Positions 37,730-46,731 of a stretch of 64,000 nt of DNA are shown here, piece after piece. Every line of letters begins with the position of its first letter. The first letter of the stretch is position 1. The DNA is from Bifidobacterium sp. ESL0800 (lineage in GTDB: Bacteria; Actinomycetota; Actinomycetes; Actinomycetales; Bifidobacteriaceae). The position numbers and the translations under genes were made by a program. The notes under the pieces were generated by a model, which was given only the letters and a program-made list of their open reading frames with translations, was not told the origin of the DNA and searched no databases. Where the stretch lies: contig NZ_CP113913.1 in assembly GCF_029395355.1 (NCBI RefSeq), positions 1,116,001 through 1,180,000 of the forward strand, written 5' to 3'.

Positions 37730-38617
37730 TCATTGCATTTCCTTCGAGACACGAAGGGCATTGCGGATGTTGCTGCGCCGCACCCCCGCATCCAGCGCCA
37801 TGGCAATGGCCAGGGAAAGCCTGCGTTGACCTTGCAAGCCGCCCGTCACCACGGTTTGCCCGACCAGCCAACCGGATTCCTCGGAGCAGGTGACCAGCCG
37901 TTTGCGCTCGTCGATGCTGAAGCCATAACGGCTTCGGGCAGATTCGAGCATATCGTCCGATTGGGCTTTATTCAATGGTTCGATGGACCCAAGCACATCG
38001 ACATTGACGCCTTGCAGGGCTTGAGGACGCAACGTCTCGCTGTCGGCGGAGATCACCATCGCCGCCGCCCCGTCTTCCGAACAGACGGCCAGCGTATGCT
38101 GAACGTCGAGGATTGCCAAAGGGTAATCCATTACCAGTTCACGCTCCAAGGAGCTGGAACCGGAGGCGCTGATGATGCCCACAGGATTGCCGAGCATGTG
38201 CAGGAAATCCGCCAGACGCACCACATCGGCCTGAATCTCCTGGTCGTCGTCGCCGCACACCACGAATACCGCCATGGTATTGGCCGGAGTTCCGGCGATG
38301 TCGGAAGCCAAAGCTCCCAGGGTTTCGGGGTCGGGATCGGCAAGCAAGGCCGGAACCCCTGCGGATTGCGCCGCCGTGGCAAGCGAGGCCGGCACCATGA
38401 GCGCGTACGCGCCACGTGCCGCAGCCAAGGAAAGCGACGATGGGTCATCAACGTTTTTCAGCACGAAAAGGGCCCCGGGTCGAACCGAATCGAGACTATC
38501 GGCAATCGAGGTGACCGTGACCCCATCGCAAAACTTCGGTTCGAGTTGAAAACCATAATGATTGGCGATATAGCCCAAGGTCACACGCCGCGAAATCGAC
38601 TCGCTTACCACGCTCAT
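37730..38617 (-). CDS. Mur-ligase-like protein lacking the ATP-binding loop (murE position)
   Basis: This protein of about 295 residues lies between ftsI and murF, where murE stands in many dcw clusters. The first 90 residues resemble a Mur ligase N-domain (GVTVTSIADSLDSVRPGALFVLKNV and AAARGAYALMV). The following region has a central-domain-like beta pattern (MAVFVVCGDDDQEIQADVVRLADFL) but no GTxGKT loop and no ligase motifs, so it cannot be an active ligase by the usual mechanism. The C-terminus resembles LSLAIAMALDAGV of ligase C-domains. A true murE is presumably elsewhere. It may be a structural or regulatory remnant kept under selection. GGGAAGGG precedes ATG 38617. Confidence 0.7.
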   Translation of the reverse strand: MSVVSESISRRVTLGYIANHYGFQLEPKFCDGVTVTSIADSLDSVRPGALFVLKNVDDPSSLSLAAARGAYALMVPASLATAAQSAGVPALLADPDPETLGALASDIAGTPANTMAVFVVCGDDDQEIQADVVRLADFLHMLGNPVGIISASGSSSLERELVMDYPLAILDVQHTLAVCSEDGAAAMVISADSETLRPQALQGVNVDVLGSIEPLNKAQSDDMLESARSRYGFSIDERKRLVTCSEESGWLVGQTVVTGGLQGQRRLSLAIAMALDAGVRRSNIRNALRVSKEMQ

Positions 38618-38708
38618 GCTTCGACCCTTCCCATAGGAAACTTCGGATAGCCGACAACCTCCGCCGCCCAACTCGGTTTAAAACGATTGTCAGCGCTCGC
38701 TGCCATTC

Positions 38709-40508
38709 TCACCACGACACAGGAATAGCATTGTTACGGGGCTGGGAAGTCGGGACCTCGTACTTCTGCATAAGGAATTCACCGATCTGCTTGAAGAGCG
38801 CTCCGGCGGTGAGGCCACCGTATACGCCTTGCGGGTTGCGCATCACCACGGTGAGCACGAAGCGCGGGTTGTCGGCGGGAAGGATGCCGGTGAAATCGCT
38901 GATGATGCTGTCGAGGGCGCCGCTGGGGCCGGCCACCTGCGCGGTTCCCGACTTGCCGGCAACCCGGTAGCCGGTCACCCCGGTCGTCTTCTCGTATTCC
39001 TCGCCCGAGGACTCCATCGCGTTCATCAGCTGCGCGTCCACATTGGCGTCCATGATGCGCGTGCCTTCGTCCATCGGCTGTTTGGTGACATGCCCGTCGG
39101 CGTCGATCGTGGAATCGACGACGGAAGGCTTGCGGTAGATGCCCCCGTCGGCGATGGCGGCGATGGCGTTGGTCAGCTGGATGACATTGGTGGCATAGCC
39201 CTGTCCGAACAGTATGGTGTCGCGGGTGCGCTTGTCCCATGCGTTGGGGTTGGTCAGGGTTCCGCGAGACTCCCCCGGCAGGTTCAGCCCCGAAGGCTGG
39301 CCGATGCCGAATTTGGTGAGCATGTCGTAACGGTCCTGGTCCTTGTAATCGTTGGACGACATCACCATGCCGACGTTCGAGGATTGCTGGAGGATGCCCG
39401 CCAAGGTCCAATTGCTCAGGGGGTGCGGGGAGACATCGGTGAAGATCTGGCCGTTTTTGTCAAGCCGGTCGGGCACCTGGAAATGATCGGTCATCTGGTG
39501 GATGCCGTGCTGCATCAATCCCGCCATCGAGAAGGTCTTGCCGATCGAACCGGGCTCGAAGGTCTCCGAAACCGCGCGGGAAACACTGAGCTTGGCCTGG
39601 TCGCTGCCGGCCTGGATGTCATCGGAATCGTCAAGGGCGATGATCTGGTGGGTGCGCACGTCCTCGACGCAGGCGATGGCCCATTCGGCCTTGTACTGGT
39701 TCTTGCCGTCAGTCAGCACTTTCTTGAGGAACCAGTCGACATCGGAATCGAGGCTCAGCTTCACGTCGCTGCCGTTGCTGGCGGATTTGGAATCGGTCAG
39801 GGTACCGGGGATTTCGACGCCGTTGTTGCCCTGCTGGTAGATCTTGAACCCGTCACTGCCAGCAAGCGCCGCATCCTCGACGCGTTCCATGCCCGAGACG
39901 CCCTTTACCTTGTCGTCGACTCCACCGAGGAAAGCGCCCATCAGCGCACCGTCGGAATAGACGCGGTTCTGCGAAAGCTCGCCGTAGACGATGCCGCCGA
40001 GGCCGAGCTTGTCGAGCTTGCGCTTGGCGGCGGGTTCCACGTCCTTTTTCAATACCACATAACGGCCGGAACCGGCGAGTTTGCCTCCCAGCTCCATGGC
40101 ATCCATGCCCAGTACCGGCGCGACCATCCGTGCCACACGCGCAGCCCCGACCACTCCGATCGTCTTGCCGCCCTGTTTTTTGGGCATCGTGCAGTTGTCG
40201 GTGATCTGCGTGCTGCAGATCGGGTCGTATTCCTGTGCGGCCTTCGGATCTCCGATGATGGTGTAGCGCTCCACGCTTTGCGCCAGAACGGCCCCGTTGG
40301 CATCAAGTATTTTGCCGCGCATCCCGTGGACGGGCACTTTCAATGTACGTCCCGCCGTGGCGGCCTCGGCCATCTCACGGCCGTTGAGCAACTGAAGATT
40401 GGCCAACTGGCCGAAGCACACAATGAATATGAGCGAAAGCACCGTAGCGATCACGGTGCAACGCCGCACGAATTGCTTGCCTTTGGTTTTATTGGCATGT
40501 GTTCGCAT
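38709..40508 (-). CDS. ftsI: Division-specific transpeptidase FtsI (class B PBP)
   Basis: This protein of 599 residues has one membrane anchor at about 17-38 (IATVLSLIFIVCFGQLANL), a dimerisation region with RGKILDANGAVLAQS, and a transpeptidase domain with all three motifs: SxxK in FEPGSIGKTF, SxN in QQSSNVGMV, and KSGTAQ. It cross-links septal peptidoglycan outside the membrane with FtsW. It follows ftsL directly and precedes the Mur-ligase-like gene by about 90 bp. Confidence 0.95.
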   Translation of the reverse strand: MRTHANKTKGKQFVRRCTVIATVLSLIFIVCFGQLANLQLLNGREMAEAATAGRTLKVPVHGMRGKILDANGAVLAQSVERYTIIGDPKAAQEYDPICSTQITDNCTMPKKQGGKTIGVVGAARVARMVAPVLGMDAMELGGKLAGSGRYVVLKKDVEPAAKRKLDKLGLGGIVYGELSQNRVYSDGALMGAFLGGVDDKVKGVSGMERVEDAALAGSDGFKIYQQGNNGVEIPGTLTDSKSASNGSDVKLSLDSDVDWFLKKVLTDGKNQYKAEWAIACVEDVRTHQIIALDDSDDIQAGSDQAKLSVSRAVSETFEPGSIGKTFSMAGLMQHGIHQMTDHFQVPDRLDKNGQIFTDVSPHPLSNWTLAGILQQSSNVGMVMSSNDYKDQDRYDMLTKFGIGQPSGLNLPGESRGTLTNPNAWDKRTRDTILFGQGYATNVIQLTNAIAAIADGGIYRKPSVVDSTIDADGHVTKQPMDEGTRIMDANVDAQLMNAMESSGEEYEKTTGVTGYRVAGKSGTAQVAGPSGALDSIISDFTGILPADNPRFVLTVVMRNPQGVYGGLTAGALFKQIGEFLMQKYEVPTSQPRNNAIPVSW

Positions 40509-40509
40509 A

Positions 40510-40959
40510 TCACTGACCCTTACCCGTAGGTTGGTAGCCCTGAAGATCTATCGACAAAGGACCGGACTGAGGCACCATGCCCATTTTCTGGGCCCGGTCT
40601 GGAAGACTGGCCTGCAGGCTGTCGAGCTTGGCCTGATCGTCTTCGACATCCTGGTTGAGCTTGCTGATGTTGGCCTGTACCTGGGCCTGTTCAAAGGAAT
40701 TCTGCACCATTTGGGTGCGCAACGCCAGCGAACCGAGCAACGCGGCGAAAAGGAAAAGAACAGAGATGATGACATGAACCACCGAGACGGTTTTGATACG
40801 GCTGAAAATCTGAAAAGCCGTATTTTCGCTTTCCTTTTTCTCCTTGCCTCCGGCGACAACCTGAAGCCTCGGACGGGCGTATGCCGTATGGCCGTCATCG
40901 TCACGTCCGGCTGGGGCGACATGGGAACGAATCGATCTGGCTGTTGACGCGCTCATCAT
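40510..40959 (-). CDS. FtsL-like divisome protein
   Basis: This bitopic protein of 149 residues has a basic N-tail, one membrane segment at about 58-80 (VVHVIISVLFLFAALLGSLAL), then a coiled coil (NSFEQAQVQANISKLNQDVEDDQAKLDSL, residues about 85-115). Position between rsmH and ftsI, size and topology match FtsL, which forms a complex with FtsQ and FtsB; the sequence itself is poorly conserved in this family. It overlaps rsmH by four bases (ATGA type), so translation is coupled. Confidence 0.75.
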   Translation of the reverse strand: MMSASTARSIRSHVAPAGRDDDGHTAYARPRLQVVAGGKEKKESENTAFQIFSRIKTVSVVHVIISVLFLFAALLGSLALRTQMVQNSFEQAQVQANISKLNQDVEDDQAKLDSLQASLPDRAQKMGMVPQSGPLSIDLQGYQPTGKGQ

Positions 40960-42071
40960 CTCCTCCTTTCCCCTGGATTGCCTTGATTGCGTGTGCCTTG
41001 GCTGCGCTTGTTCCGGTCATGCCGCAAGTCACGCGCGAATGCAGCGTGCCTGTCAGGAGTATGTACCGGATCTTCCTTGGAGTCCTGAGCGAACCTGATG
41101 CGCCAGCGCTCCGGTATTTCCCGGGTCAGTTCCACCCCTCGCAACCGGACGGGGGCGGAACGCGGATTATGCTCGATTTCGGCCTGGTCGGCCTTCAGTG
41201 CACCGCGGGTCAGCTCTTTGAAGAACGGCTGCGCGTCTGCGGGAACGACCGGCAGATCGACCGGAGCGTCAACGTTAAGCCCCTGGGCCATGAACGTCTT
41301 GACCGTACGGTCCTCCAACGAATGGTAGGATTCGACGACCAGCCTGCCGCCGGGGGCCAGCCTGTTGGCTATTTGCGGCAATGTACGGCCGAGCTTGTCG
41401 AGTTCGCCGTTGACTTCGATGCGCAAAGCCTGGAAGACGCGCTTGGCGGGGTTGCCCTTTGCACGGTGGGATTTGGGAACGATGCGGTCGACCAACTCAT
41501 CGAGTTGGCGTGAGGTCTTCAGAGGTTCCTTCTCACGCTGACGAACGATGGCGCGGGCAATCGGTTTGGCGAAGCGTTCCTGCCCATACTCGCGGAAGAT
41601 CCGGACGAGCTCGTCTTGGGGATATTCGGCCAGAATCTGCGCGGCATCGAAACCCTGGCTGGTATCCATACGCATGTCAAGAGGAGCGTCGTGGGAATAG
41701 GAGAACCCGCGGTCGGTCTCGTCGATCTGAAGACTGGAAAGCCCCAGATCCATAAAAGCGGCGTCCACACGCCTCAATCCGAGCTCTTCAAGCACATCGT
41801 CGAATTCATCGAATGCTGCGTGAACCGGGATGAACCGGTCCTCAAGGCCCTCTTCCTTCATGCGCAGCGTCGCCATCCCCAACGCTTCTTCATCACGGTC
41901 GATGCCGATAAGCCTGGCCTGCGGGGCGGCTTTCAAAAACGCCGTCGCATGACCGGCCAGGCCAAGCGTGCAATCGACCACGACGGCGCCAGGGTGGTCG
42001 AGAGCAGGTACCACCAGCCGGACGCAATCGTCGAGCAGAACCGGGGTATGGATGTTTGTCAAATCAGTCAT
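40956..42071 (-). CDS. rsmH: 16S rRNA (cytosine-1402 N4)-methyltransferase
   Basis: This SAM methyltransferase of about 371 residues has HTPVLLDDCV, VDCTLGLAGHA (SAM loop), LIGIDRDEEAL, AFMDLGLSSLQIDETDRGFSY and GGRLVVESYHSLEDRTVK, all RsmH/MraW signatures. It methylates C1402 of 16S rRNA in the 30S subunit. A basic, low-complexity tail of about 35 residues follows the fold. The start ATG 42071 shares one base with the mraZ stop (TAATG). Confidence 0.95.
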   Translation of the reverse strand: MTDLTNIHTPVLLDDCVRLVVPALDHPGAVVVDCTLGLAGHATAFLKAAPQARLIGIDRDEEALGMATLRMKEEGLEDRFIPVHAAFDEFDDVLEELGLRRVDAAFMDLGLSSLQIDETDRGFSYSHDAPLDMRMDTSQGFDAAQILAEYPQDELVRIFREYGQERFAKPIARAIVRQREKEPLKTSRQLDELVDRIVPKSHRAKGNPAKRVFQALRIEVNGELDKLGRTLPQIANRLAPGGRLVVESYHSLEDRTVKTFMAQGLNVDAPVDLPVVPADAQPFFKELTRGALKADQAEIEHNPRSAPVRLRGVELTREIPERWRIRFAQDSKEDPVHTPDRHAAFARDLRHDRNKRSQGTRNQGNPGERRR

Positions 42072-42682
42072 TACCACTCCACCGCCGGCAATACGTCATC
42101 GGCTATGTCGGAATAGCCTTCCTCTTGGTCGGCCAGATAGGCGTCCCAGGATTCCTTGTTCCAGATTTCGGCGCGGGTGCCGACGCCGATCACTACGATC
42201 TCGTCGCCCAGACCTGCATAGGCACGTAAGTTCTGCGGCACCAGCACGCGGCCCTGCTTGTCCGGCTCGCCCTCGACCGCGCCCGACAGGAAGACGCGCA
42301 GGTAGCTTCTGGTTGCCTTGTTGCCCATCGAGGCACGCTGGATACGCGCCGCTATACGCCGGAATTCGGTCTGAGGCAACAAGTAGACACATTTTTCCTG
42401 GCCGCGGGCCATCACCATGCCCGCACCGAGTTGCGCTCGCATTTTGGCCGGTAAGGCCATACGTCCCTTTTGATCGATTTTCGGGGTGTACGTGCCGAGC
42501 AACAAAGGCTCACTCTGAGCAGCTGGCATCATGGTGCCGTTGGCTGCGCTCGCCTTCTGCATCGGTAGATCACCGGAATCGACAGGCGGGCAACCGGCGC
42601 CGACACCTCCGGGGGAGGAGACGGGCTTCGAAGAATCAGGAGACGACCCGCCGATGATGGGGTTTTTGTCTTGTCCCGTCAT
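42071..42682 (-). CDS. mraZ: Transcriptional regulator MraZ, N-terminally extended
   Basis: This protein of 203 residues has two AbrB-like DNA-binding repeats: YTPKIDQKGRMALPAKMR and GEPDKQGRVLVPQNLRAYAG. MraZ forms rings and represses the dcw operon by binding tandem TGGG-type repeats, which are present upstream at 42736-42770. A low-complexity extension of about 58 residues precedes the first repeat. It seems real because GAAGGAGG lies just five bases before ATG 42682, while internal ATGs at residues 41, 51 and 52 have weaker sites. Confidence 0.93.
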   Translation of the reverse strand: MTGQDKNPIIGGSSPDSSKPVSSPGGVGAGCPPVDSGDLPMQKASAANGTMMPAAQSEPLLLGTYTPKIDQKGRMALPAKMRAQLGAGMVMARGQEKCVYLLPQTEFRRIAARIQRASMGNKATRSYLRVFLSGAVEGEPDKQGRVLVPQNLRAYAGLGDEIVVIGVGTRAEIWNKESWDAYLADQEEGYSDIADDVLPAVEW

Positions 42683-42735
42683 CTCGCCTCCTTCTTACTA
42701 CATGCCGGCAATATCGCTAAGTCTTACAACTAGTT

Positions 42736-42770
42736 CACCACTTTACCCCACTTATCACCATTCTTCCCCA
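42736..42770 (-). promoter_or_regulatory. MraZ operator: four TGG(G/T)G repeats at 10-bp spacing
   Basis: On the minus strand TGGGG, TGGTG, TGGGG and TGGTG occur at 42770-42766, 42760-42756, 42750-42746 and 42740-42736, each separated by five bases. This is the known layout of MraZ boxes (TGGG-N5 repeats). They lie about 55-90 bp upstream of mraZ, where they would cover the promoter of the dcw operon. Confidence 0.85.
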
Positions 42771-43095
42771 CAAAAACGCAAAAAACTTGTTTTTTCTTCA
42801 AAAAAATCCGTTTTACGTCAAATTTTTGATTCTTGCCTATCTCAAAAAAAAATGTTTTCCATCATTTAGAGACAGATGCATGGAGACACCACCAAGAGCC
42901 AACGCCCGAATCAACCATCCAGAGCAACGGCAACCCATCCTCCGGGCGCAGCAACGACAATCCCGTCGCGCAGACGTCATTTTCCAAGAGCACAATCGGG
43001 CCCAAGGAAATAGGGAGCACAGACTAAACTTGTTAATTCGAGTTTTCCAAGCAACAAACGCAACTGAAACCGGCCGGATAAAGGGGAGCCTATAC
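42771..43095. other. Divergent mraZ/helD intergenic region
   Basis: This AT-rich stretch with runs of A and T at 42776-42860 probably contains the promoter for helD and the far upstream part of the dcw promoter. An in-frame extension of helD covers it, but it lacks a ribosome binding site and its composition is non-coding. I see no separate gene. Confidence 0.5.
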
Positions 43096-45441
43096 ATGTC
43101 GAGCTACTCTTCGCAAATCGATGAGGAACAGCACGCGGTGGATCGCGCGTACGAACGGTTGGACTCGCTAAGAAGCCAGACCCGTTCACGCCTCGACACA
43201 GTCCGCGCCGCCGGTGCCCACGGCTCCCCCACCATGCGCACCGAACGGGACTCGTTCGCCACCATGTATGAGGACCGGCTCACCCAGCTGCGCGGCGTCG
43301 AAGACAGGTTGGTCTTTGGCCGCATCGACAGCGACAAAGGAGAGAAACGCTACATCGGGCGTATGGGGCTTTCCAGCGCCAGCCACGAACCGATCCTGAC
43401 CGATTGGAGGGCCGAGGCGGCCCGACCGTTCTACGAGGCAACGCCTTCGCATCATGGCGATATCGTCATGCGCCGGCATATCACATTGAATTTTCGCAAG
43501 GTGGTCGGCATCGAGGACGAAGTGCTTGACGTCAACTCCGGTCAGGTCGGCCAGGCCGAACAGGCAGGGACACTGACCGGCGAGGGAGCGTTGATCGCCT
43601 CCCTCAATTCCAAGCGCACCGGCAAAATGACCGATATCGTGGCCACCATCCAAGGCGAGCAGGACCGCATCATTCGCGCGCCGATGGACCGTGCCGTCGT
43701 GGTACAGGGCGGTCCGGGCACCGGAAAGACCGCGGTCGCATTGCACCGTGCCGCCTATCTGCTCTACACCCATCGTCGCAGGCTCGAACGTTCCGGGGTG
43801 CTCGTGGTGGGGCCGAGCTCCGCTTTCCTGCGCTATATCAATCAGGTGCTCCCCTCGTTGGGCGAGACCGGGGTGGTGTCGCGCACCATCGGCGACCTGG
43901 TTCCGGGTTTCGACGCCCGCAAACTCGATACGCCTCGTGCCGCACAGCTCAAGGGCGAGGCGCGTATGGCCCATGCCGTCGCCAACGCCGTCGCCGCACG
44001 CCAACGCGTCCCGAAAAATCTGCCGACAGTTCGGATCAACGGCATGAATGTGCCCATGCGCAAGTCCGATGTGATGCAGGCGCTGGAAGATGCCAAACGC
44101 ACCCGTTCGCCCCACAACAAAGCGCGGCAGACCTTTGTGCGCAGCGTTTTGAGCGCGATGCGCAACCGGTACGTCGAGAATCTTGATTACACGCCGGAGC
44201 AATCGGAAATCTCCGACGTGGCGATGCAGCTGAAAATGCATGACGAGATTCGCAAAACGCTGAACCTCGCCTGGCTGCCGATGAACGCGCCGTGGCTGAT
44301 CGACCAGATGTTCGCCAAACCCGCGCAGCTGCGTCGATTCGCCCCATGGCTCGCCGATGCCGACATCGCGGTGCTGACACGTCCGAAGCATTCGCCGCTC
44401 ACCGTTTCCGACATCCCGCTTCTCGACGAAGCCATGGAACTGCTCGGCCCCGATCCGAAGGTCTCGGCGCGCGTTGCCGCTGCCAAAGCCAAACGCGAGG
44501 AAGAAGAACAGTTCGCTCGCGACACGCTGGCGCAGGCCGGGATCGGCTCGGGCATCGTGACCTCATCCATGCTGGTCGACAACATCAACGGCCTGGACGC
44601 CGAAGCCGTGGCACAGAAAGCCGGCGCCGACCGCGAATGGACATACGGGCATATCGTCATCGACGAAGCCCAGGAGCTCACGGCGATGGACTGGCGGATG
44701 CTTATGCGCCGCTGCCCGTCACGCTCGTTCACCATCGTGGGCGACGTGGCACAGACCTCGGCTTTGGGTGGCACCCGACGCTGGGAAAAGACCATGGACC
44801 GCCTGTTCGGAGCCAAGGGTTGGGACCTCAAGGAACTGACCATCAACTACCGCAACCCACAGGAAGTCTCGAGGCTGGCGACACATTTCGCGCAAAACGA
44901 AGGGCTGTATGTCTCGACCACCAAAGGCGTACGCACCATGGCCGATTCGGTCAAACGCGTGAACATCGGAGACGGAAACGGCTCAGACAACAGGCTGTTG
45001 GAGGCAATCGGCGACGAGGCGCTGGATTTGGTCAGGCAGTTCATTGCCGACGACGGCACCGGACGCGTGGCGATCATCGCTCCGGACTCGCTGAGCACCA
45101 CGATACGCCAAGACCTTTATCGTCGGTTGACCGAACTCAAGGGTCAAACGCTCGCTTCAAAACTGATGGAAATCGATATTCCGAGCAGTCCAGGCAACGC
45201 AACCGGCTCGAATCCCGACTTCGACGAATCGCCCAGCGACGCACCGTTGAGTGTTTGCGACACACAGATGATCAAAGGTCTGGAGTACGACGCTGTGATT
45301 CTTGTACAACCCGGCGAAATCGCCCAAGACGCCCCGTCAAGGCTCTCCGGCGCCTCCGACCTTTATGTGGCGATGACCCGCCCGACGCAACGTCTCGTCA
45401 TCGCCCAAACCGAAAACGACAGACGATTGCTCAACATCTAG
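43096..45441 (+). CDS. HelD-like RNA polymerase-associated helicase (UvrD/Rep superfamily 1)
   Basis: This protein has about 781 residues. An N-terminal coiled coil (SSYSSQIDEEQHAVDRAYERLDSLR is split across residues 1-60) precedes the superfamily-1 core with VVQGGPGTGKTAVALHR (Walker A, about residues 203-219), VIDEAQELTAMDW (Walker B), IVGDVAQTS, YRNPQEV and VAMTRPTQRL (motif VI). A long insertion with an Arg-rich segment lies between the ATPase halves. This architecture matches HelD proteins, which bind and recycle stalled RNA polymerase in Gram-positive bacteria. The start ATG 43096 follows AAGGGGAG. It is divergent from the dcw operon. Confidence 0.85.
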   Translation: MSSYSSQIDEEQHAVDRAYERLDSLRSQTRSRLDTVRAAGAHGSPTMRTERDSFATMYEDRLTQLRGVEDRLVFGRIDSDKGEKRYIGRMGLSSASHEPILTDWRAEAARPFYEATPSHHGDIVMRRHITLNFRKVVGIEDEVLDVNSGQVGQAEQAGTLTGEGALIASLNSKRTGKMTDIVATIQGEQDRIIRAPMDRAVVVQGGPGTGKTAVALHRAAYLLYTHRRRLERSGVLVVGPSSAFLRYINQVLPSLGETGVVSRTIGDLVPGFDARKLDTPRAAQLKGEARMAHAVANAVAARQRVPKNLPTVRINGMNVPMRKSDVMQALEDAKRTRSPHNKARQTFVRSVLSAMRNRYVENLDYTPEQSEISDVAMQLKMHDEIRKTLNLAWLPMNAPWLIDQMFAKPAQLRRFAPWLADADIAVLTRPKHSPLTVSDIPLLDEAMELLGPDPKVSARVAAAKAKREEEEQFARDTLAQAGIGSGIVTSSMLVDNINGLDAEAVAQKAGADREWTYGHIVIDEAQELTAMDWRMLMRRCPSRSFTIVGDVAQTSALGGTRRWEKTMDRLFGAKGWDLKELTINYRNPQEVSRLATHFAQNEGLYVSTTKGVRTMADSVKRVNIGDGNGSDNRLLEAIGDEALDLVRQFIADDGTGRVAIIAPDSLSTTIRQDLYRRLTELKGQTLASKLMEIDIPSSPGNATGSNPDFDESPSDAPLSVCDTQMIKGLEYDAVILVQPGEIAQDAPSRLSGASDLYVAMTRPTQRLVIAQTENDRRLLNI

Positions 45442-45459
45442 AGTGCCGAAAATATAACC

Positions 45460-45501
45460 ATTGTCGCCGGTGGCTTGCCTGAACAAACCGCCGACGACAA
45501 T
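45460..45501. terminator. Hairpin between convergent helD and nrdR
   Basis: ATTGTCG..CGG.GG (45460-45473) pairs with CC.CCG.CGACAAT (45488-45501), with one mismatch and one G-U pair. It lies about 20 bases after the helD stop. The following T tract is weak. Confidence 0.5.
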
Positions 45502-45620
45502 CAAATTGCCATTGCAGACTTTCCATTACCGATATCAGTGCACATATAGCCACAATCAAAAGCCAGCGAAACCATTGCATTTCAACCGCTTCCGTCGTGC
45601 AGAAACCCCGATGCAACGCC

Positions 45621-46079
45621 TTATTTACTGAGAGCCTTATCCTGTTTCAACTCGTCGATAGCCTTCTGGAAATCGGCCAGTCCGTTGAAGTTCTGATATA
45701 CGCTGGCAAAACGCAGGTAAGCGACTTCATCGAGCTCACGTAACGGCTTCAGGATGGCCTTACCGATGTCTTCGGACTTGACTTGCGCCAATCCTTGACT
45801 ACGCAGGTCCTCTTCTACCTGCTGCCCCAGCTGCTTCAGCGCATCTTCGTCAATAGGCCTACCCTGACACGCCTTACGGACTCCGTCGATGACTTTCTGA
45901 CGGTCGAATGGTTCCAAGTTGCCAGAACGCTTCGTAACCAGAAGCATCGTTGTCTCCACCGTTGTGAATCTTCGCCCGCACTCAGGGCATTCGCGTCTGC
46001 GTCTGATGGAATGACCGTCTTCGCTGATACGCGTATCAACTACTTTAGTGTCATTATTCTGGCAAAAGGGACAATGCAT
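45621..46079 (-). CDS. nrdR: Transcriptional repressor NrdR
   Basis: This protein of 152 residues represses ribonucleotide reductase genes when bound to dATP/ATP. The N-terminal zinc ribbon has CPFC and [12 protein letters not shown], and the ATP-cone domain runs from about residue 47 ([24 protein letters not shown]) to [10 protein letters not shown]. The start ATG 46079 is unambiguous from MHCPFC. It is downstream of the LysM gene on the same strand (gap about 170 bp), the arrangement lexA / LysM / nrdR that is common in actinobacteria. Confidence 0.96.
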   Translation of the reverse strand: MHCPFCQNNDTKVVDTRISEDGHSIRRRRECPECGRRFTTVETTMLLVTKRSGNLEPFDRQKVIDGVRKACQGRPIDEDALKQLGQQVEEDLRSQGLAQVKSEDIGKAILKPLRELDEVAYLRFASVYQNFNGLADFQKAIDELKQDKALSK

Positions 46080-46250
46080 ACTGTCACCCTATCCAGAGGC
46101 CGGGAAAACGGTGTGTCTAGACGATTCGATGCCCTCCGGCACAGTCGCCTGTTCGGTATGGTGAATAACCGGCCATGGCAATCAGACATGTCGTATTCCC
46201 ATCTCTACGAACAGTTCATATCGCACAAAGTGAAGCGTTCACCCACAGAT

Positions 46251-46583
46251 TCAAGACTCGTCAGGCACCACAATCCTCTGGCCCGGCTGCAATTGAGCCG
46301 AATCAAGCTGATTCAGATCCATGATTTGCGCAACCGTGTCTCCCACATTCTTGCTTTCCGGCGTAATCTGCCGAGCGTATGACCACAAGGTATCGCCGGG
46401 ACGAACCGTATAGCTGACAACATTGGCCTCGCCGGTGGCCGAATTCGCGACATGCGGGGCAACTGCCTGCCACGCGAAGAACGCGACGACGGCGAGCACG
46501 AGCGCCGCAACAACCCTGTTGCGTGCGAGGCGGCGACGATTGGAAGCGCTGCGAACTTTGGAATCACTGGTTTTTACACTCAT
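46251..46583 (-). CDS. LysM-domain membrane protein, candidate SOS cell-division suppressor
   Basis: This protein of about 110 residues has a basic start, a membrane segment at about 24-44 (VVAALVLAVVAFFAWQAVA), then an external LysM domain (SYTVRPGDTLWSYARQI through GQRIVVPDES). It is divergent from lexA across shared SOS boxes, which is the arrangement of yneA in Bacillus and similar division suppressors. LysM would anchor it to peptidoglycan. The start ATG 46583 lies eight bases after AAGGAG. Function is inferred from architecture and context. Confidence 0.8.
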   Translation of the reverse strand: MSVKTSDSKVRSASNRRRLARNRVVAALVLAVVAFFAWQAVAPHVANSATGEANVVSYTVRPGDTLWSYARQITPESKNVGDTVAQIMDLNQLDSAQLQPGQRIVVPDES

Positions 46584-46598
46584 CTTCTGCACTCCTTC

Positions 46599-46681
46599 GA
46601 ACATCTGTACTAACGAACGTTTGTTCTATATTGACACAGATGTTCGAAAAAAGCAAGGCCGAATCGAACATCTGTTTGAAA
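46599..46681. promoter_or_regulatory. LexA-controlled divergent region with one consensus and three related SOS boxes
   Basis: GAACGTTTGTTC (46615-46626) is a perfect GAAC-N4-GTTC actinobacterial/Gram-positive SOS box. GAACATCTGT occurs three more times: 46599-46608, inverted at 46637-46646, and 46666-46675. The last overlaps the -35 (TTGAAA, 46676-46681) of the lexA promoter, and the first overlaps the LysM ribosome binding site region. This predicts LexA repression of both genes. Confidence 0.8.
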
Positions 46682-46704
46682 TTCTTGAGAAAATGGGTTA
46701 TGCT
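46676..46704 (+). promoter_or_regulatory. lexA promoter
   Basis: TTGAAA (46676-46681), 17-bp spacer, TATGCT (46699-46704), 28 bp before the GTG start of lexA. Confidence 0.65.
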
Positions 46705-46731
46705 GTAAGTCAAACGCCGAAAGGAATTACC

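Noticed and set aside
38829..40529. 566-codon plus-strand frame opposite ftsI
   Set aside because: It is an antisense shadow. FtsI motifs SxxK, SxN and KSG lie on the minus strand.
42787..43095. N-terminal extension of HelD
   Set aside because: The upstream in-frame stretch is AT-rich, lacks a ribosome binding site, and overlaps the divergent promoter region; ATG 43096 with AAGGGGAG is better.
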